Both the position numbers and the translations under genes were made by a program. A DNA stretch of 21,296 bases from Oppiella nova. Taxonomy: Eukaryota; Arthropoda; Arachnida; Sarcoptiformes; Oppiidae. How positions within the stretch are numbered: the stretch's first letter is position 1; each line of letters starts with the position of its first letter. This document shows, piece by piece, positions 19,118 to 21,296 of this stretch. The stretch spans positions 1 through 21,296 of the forward strand of contig CAJPVJ010000700.1 in the NCBI GenBank assembly GCA_905397405.1, written 5' to 3'. The notes beneath the pieces were generated by a model. The model had not been told where the DNA came from. It ran no database searches and saw nothing but the letters and a program-made list of their open reading frames with translations.

Positions 19118-21296
19118 ACGAGTAATTTGTTTGAAATTAGACACGAATTTGTGTTTTTTTGAATGAAAATGCGATTATATTTTTGATTAATCGCACGAAG
19201 TTATGAACTTATTATTAATTATATTATTAAGTAATTTTTAAAATTACCATTTGTTTAGACACGCAGTATATATATCTCCCCCTCATATTAAGTTACTGAA
19301 CAAAAACATTTTGAAATCTTATTCTCATTTTTTTTAAAAAACATTATTTTCTCCTTTTTTTCTCCCTTTTTATTTGACATAAAATATACACAATTTGTAA
19401 AATGAATTGAATTCATTAAATGTAAATCAAAAAACGATTATTAATTATATGAAATTGTTTGGCAATTACTATTTGTTTTAACGCTTAAGATGTTTAATAA
19501 GAAAATGAAAAAACAACAAAATTATAAAAAACGCTCACAAAATGATAAGGATTTTTGTATCCAAAGTGAGAGTCCAATGAACTCGTATATGAATATATTG
19601 TAATGTACATCAAATATGACATATTATTATAGACATTAAAATTATAACAATTATATACGAAATGAAATGTTTTTATTTTTGCGTTCAATTATTTTGCCGT
19701 AAGTGTTGCCACGAGTCTTAAGACAAAACCGATTTGTCTCTCATATATGAACCCGTATCTGGTTTTTAGGGATGCAATGGATTTGCAACTTATTTGTTAA
19801 TTTCAAACTTAAAGTAATTGTGTTGTGTGTGTTGCCTATCATATCATAACCAGTCCTATCGGACAGACCTATCCATTCGCTGATAATGATTGACACGTCT
19901 TAACAGATGCCTTAGCTATCAATGCGATCACCAATACATTGGCTTTTAGTCTAACTATAGGTTCAATCACTGGCGCACATCAAACCGCTATTGATTTGTA
20001 TGAATATAATGAAAACGATCTCAATATCCAAACAGCTATTTGCAAATCGAGTGGAAATAATCAGATTTATTTACTACTCAATTGAACCCCTGAATAGTTT
20101 ACTATATTTAATACAATTTATTATTGATATCTATTTTTATCGCTCACTCCGTGTGTATGCCATCGAAACGCAAATCTTTTTTTCTCAAAATAAAGTTTTG
20201 TTTGATTTTTGCAAAATTGCATCAATCAATAAAAAGTGCTTTTTATATAACAATTGTTCAATTGTTTGCCGGTTTTATTGATATTGTGGTTAAGTTTTGC
20301 AAACATTTTCCTATTGATTACTGTATGCCTTCTCGTTTTGTGTGTGTTTTTTGCATGTCTTTCAGTGTTTTGAGAGTTTGTTTGAAAGATTTTCTTCAAT
20401 AAACTTTTTTTTACTATAAAACCATTTCTACACTCTTTTGAATGATTTGATTACACTTTATATATCTATCTATACGTAACATTCACTTTGATATCTGACA
20501 ATCAAAATCAATGGTATTATAGCCACAGAGAAAAAAATAAGACTCAAATTATTTACGGCATATTCCGCTCGTAGATAATAATATGGACTTTAAATGGAAA
20601 GTGTTTTGAATGAATGAAATTCAAGTCTAGGATACCGTCTCTCATCTGATAGAGACGTTCATTAAAATCGCTGTATATTTATAACCATTTTGTGTAATGT
20701 CTAGCGATTTGAATGAAAGGAAATAAGATTTTTTGCTCAGATTTTGTACTAAAGTATAGTAAAGTTTTATATACTATAGACTAGTACATAGGAAACACAC
20801 ACACACTTTAATGTATTATATAATAGGACACAAAAACAAATCATTTCTTTTAAAATAAGAAAAAGACAATAACTATCAAAACGAAAATGTTTTTAAAGGG
20901 AAACGGGATTAGAGTTAAGTGTACCAAAAGTTTTTCATTTATAATGTATATACACTAGAAAATATTCAATTTATTTAGCAGTTAATGTATCAATGTATGT
21001 ATTAGTGTATGTCTTAATGTAAAGCATTTTCGTAAATTATCTGATATTATAAATATATAAGTTACTCCTATGTTATTACGAGTAAAACATTTTTCAATTA
21101 ATATTCAAATAAATTATATAATACTTTAAATAAAACAAAATCTGAAAAAGAGTTTTATTCTTAACATAAGAGTTCATCGTTTGATTAAAAAACACGAGAA
21201 ATATTAATACACTATAAAGTTATATATAAGACATGATAAAACTCGATAGAAATTAATCAATCATTTATTTTACATGAAAACGGTTTAAGCATTTAA
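19105..21296. other. 2.2-kb AT-rich region without a recognisable gene
   Basis: Possible frames here are short, low-complexity and lack family motifs or sensible splice patterns. Contents noted are pyrimidine runs near 19326-19373, a (AC)6 microsatellite at 20795-20806 and a 7-bp perfect hairpin at 20636-20657. It may be a long 3' UTR of the uridylyltransferase or plain intergenic DNA. Confidence 0.6.
20636..20657. repeat. Short GC-containing hairpin
   Basis: Arms CGTCTCT (20636-20642) and AGAGACG (20651-20657) pair perfectly around an 8-base loop. It is less AT-biased than its surroundings. Function unknown. Confidence 0.5.

Noticed and set aside
19991-20402. Open frames of 90-96 codons in the 3' region
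   Set aside because: They are AT-driven and rich in Phe/Ile/Cys, with no motifs and no composition shift. They look like chance frames.
1-21296. Virus-derived elements, LINEs, tRNA or rRNA genes, CRISPR arrays
   Set aside because: No reverse transcriptase, integrase, capsid or envelope motifs, LTR pairs, cloverleaf sequences or regular spaced repeats were seen on either strand.

Overview
The window looks like nuclear DNA from an arthropod, most likely an acariform mite. Genes are compact, with introns of about 55-100 bp (one of 470 bp), GT-AG borders, GC-balanced exons in AT-rich flanks and AATAAA signals just past stop codons. All core genes are animal families. The mite assignment rests on overall style only. 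No virus-like element, CRISPR array or RNA gene was recognised.

Layout: (1) 1-2751 (+), the 3' part of an SLC12 cation-chloride cotransporter. (2) 3432-5003 (+) and 5341-6708 (-), two tail-to-tail type I membrane proteins of unrecognised family; a broken first-exon copy of the second lies at 6944-7057 (-). (3) 7350-9467 (-), an eight-exon acyl-CoA synthetase of the 4-coumarate-CoA ligase / luciferase group. (4) 9468-11272, AT-rich non-coding DNA with two long inverted repeat pairs interleaved as A-B-A'-B', plus a 20-bp tandem repeat. (5) 11273-13686 (+), a secreted TGFBI/periostin-like protein with a Cys-rich head and three FAS1 domains. (6) 13766-15037 (-), exosome subunit EXOSC8 (RRP43). 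(7) 15751-19104 (+), a TUT4/TUT7-like terminal uridylyltransferase, head-to-head with EXOSC8. (8) 19105-21296, AT-rich DNA without recognisable genes.

The clearest functional link is EXOSC8 and the uridylyltransferase: both act in RNA decay, and they face away from each other across about 0.7 kb that could hold a shared promoter. The other genes show no obvious common pathway.

Three otherwise well-conserved or otherwise open host genes each carry one local lesion: an extra base in a T4 run near the SLC12 C terminus, a perfect 127-bp tandem duplication in the first orphan gene, and a one-base frame break in the second FAS1 domain. Together with the N at 11064 this may mean uncorrected assembly errors, or allelic or real gene damage. 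I found no convincing new multi-gene system. The most unusual items are the interleaved inverted repeats, the tail-to-tail orphan membrane proteins with their relic exon, and the EXOSC8-TUTase head-to-head pair.
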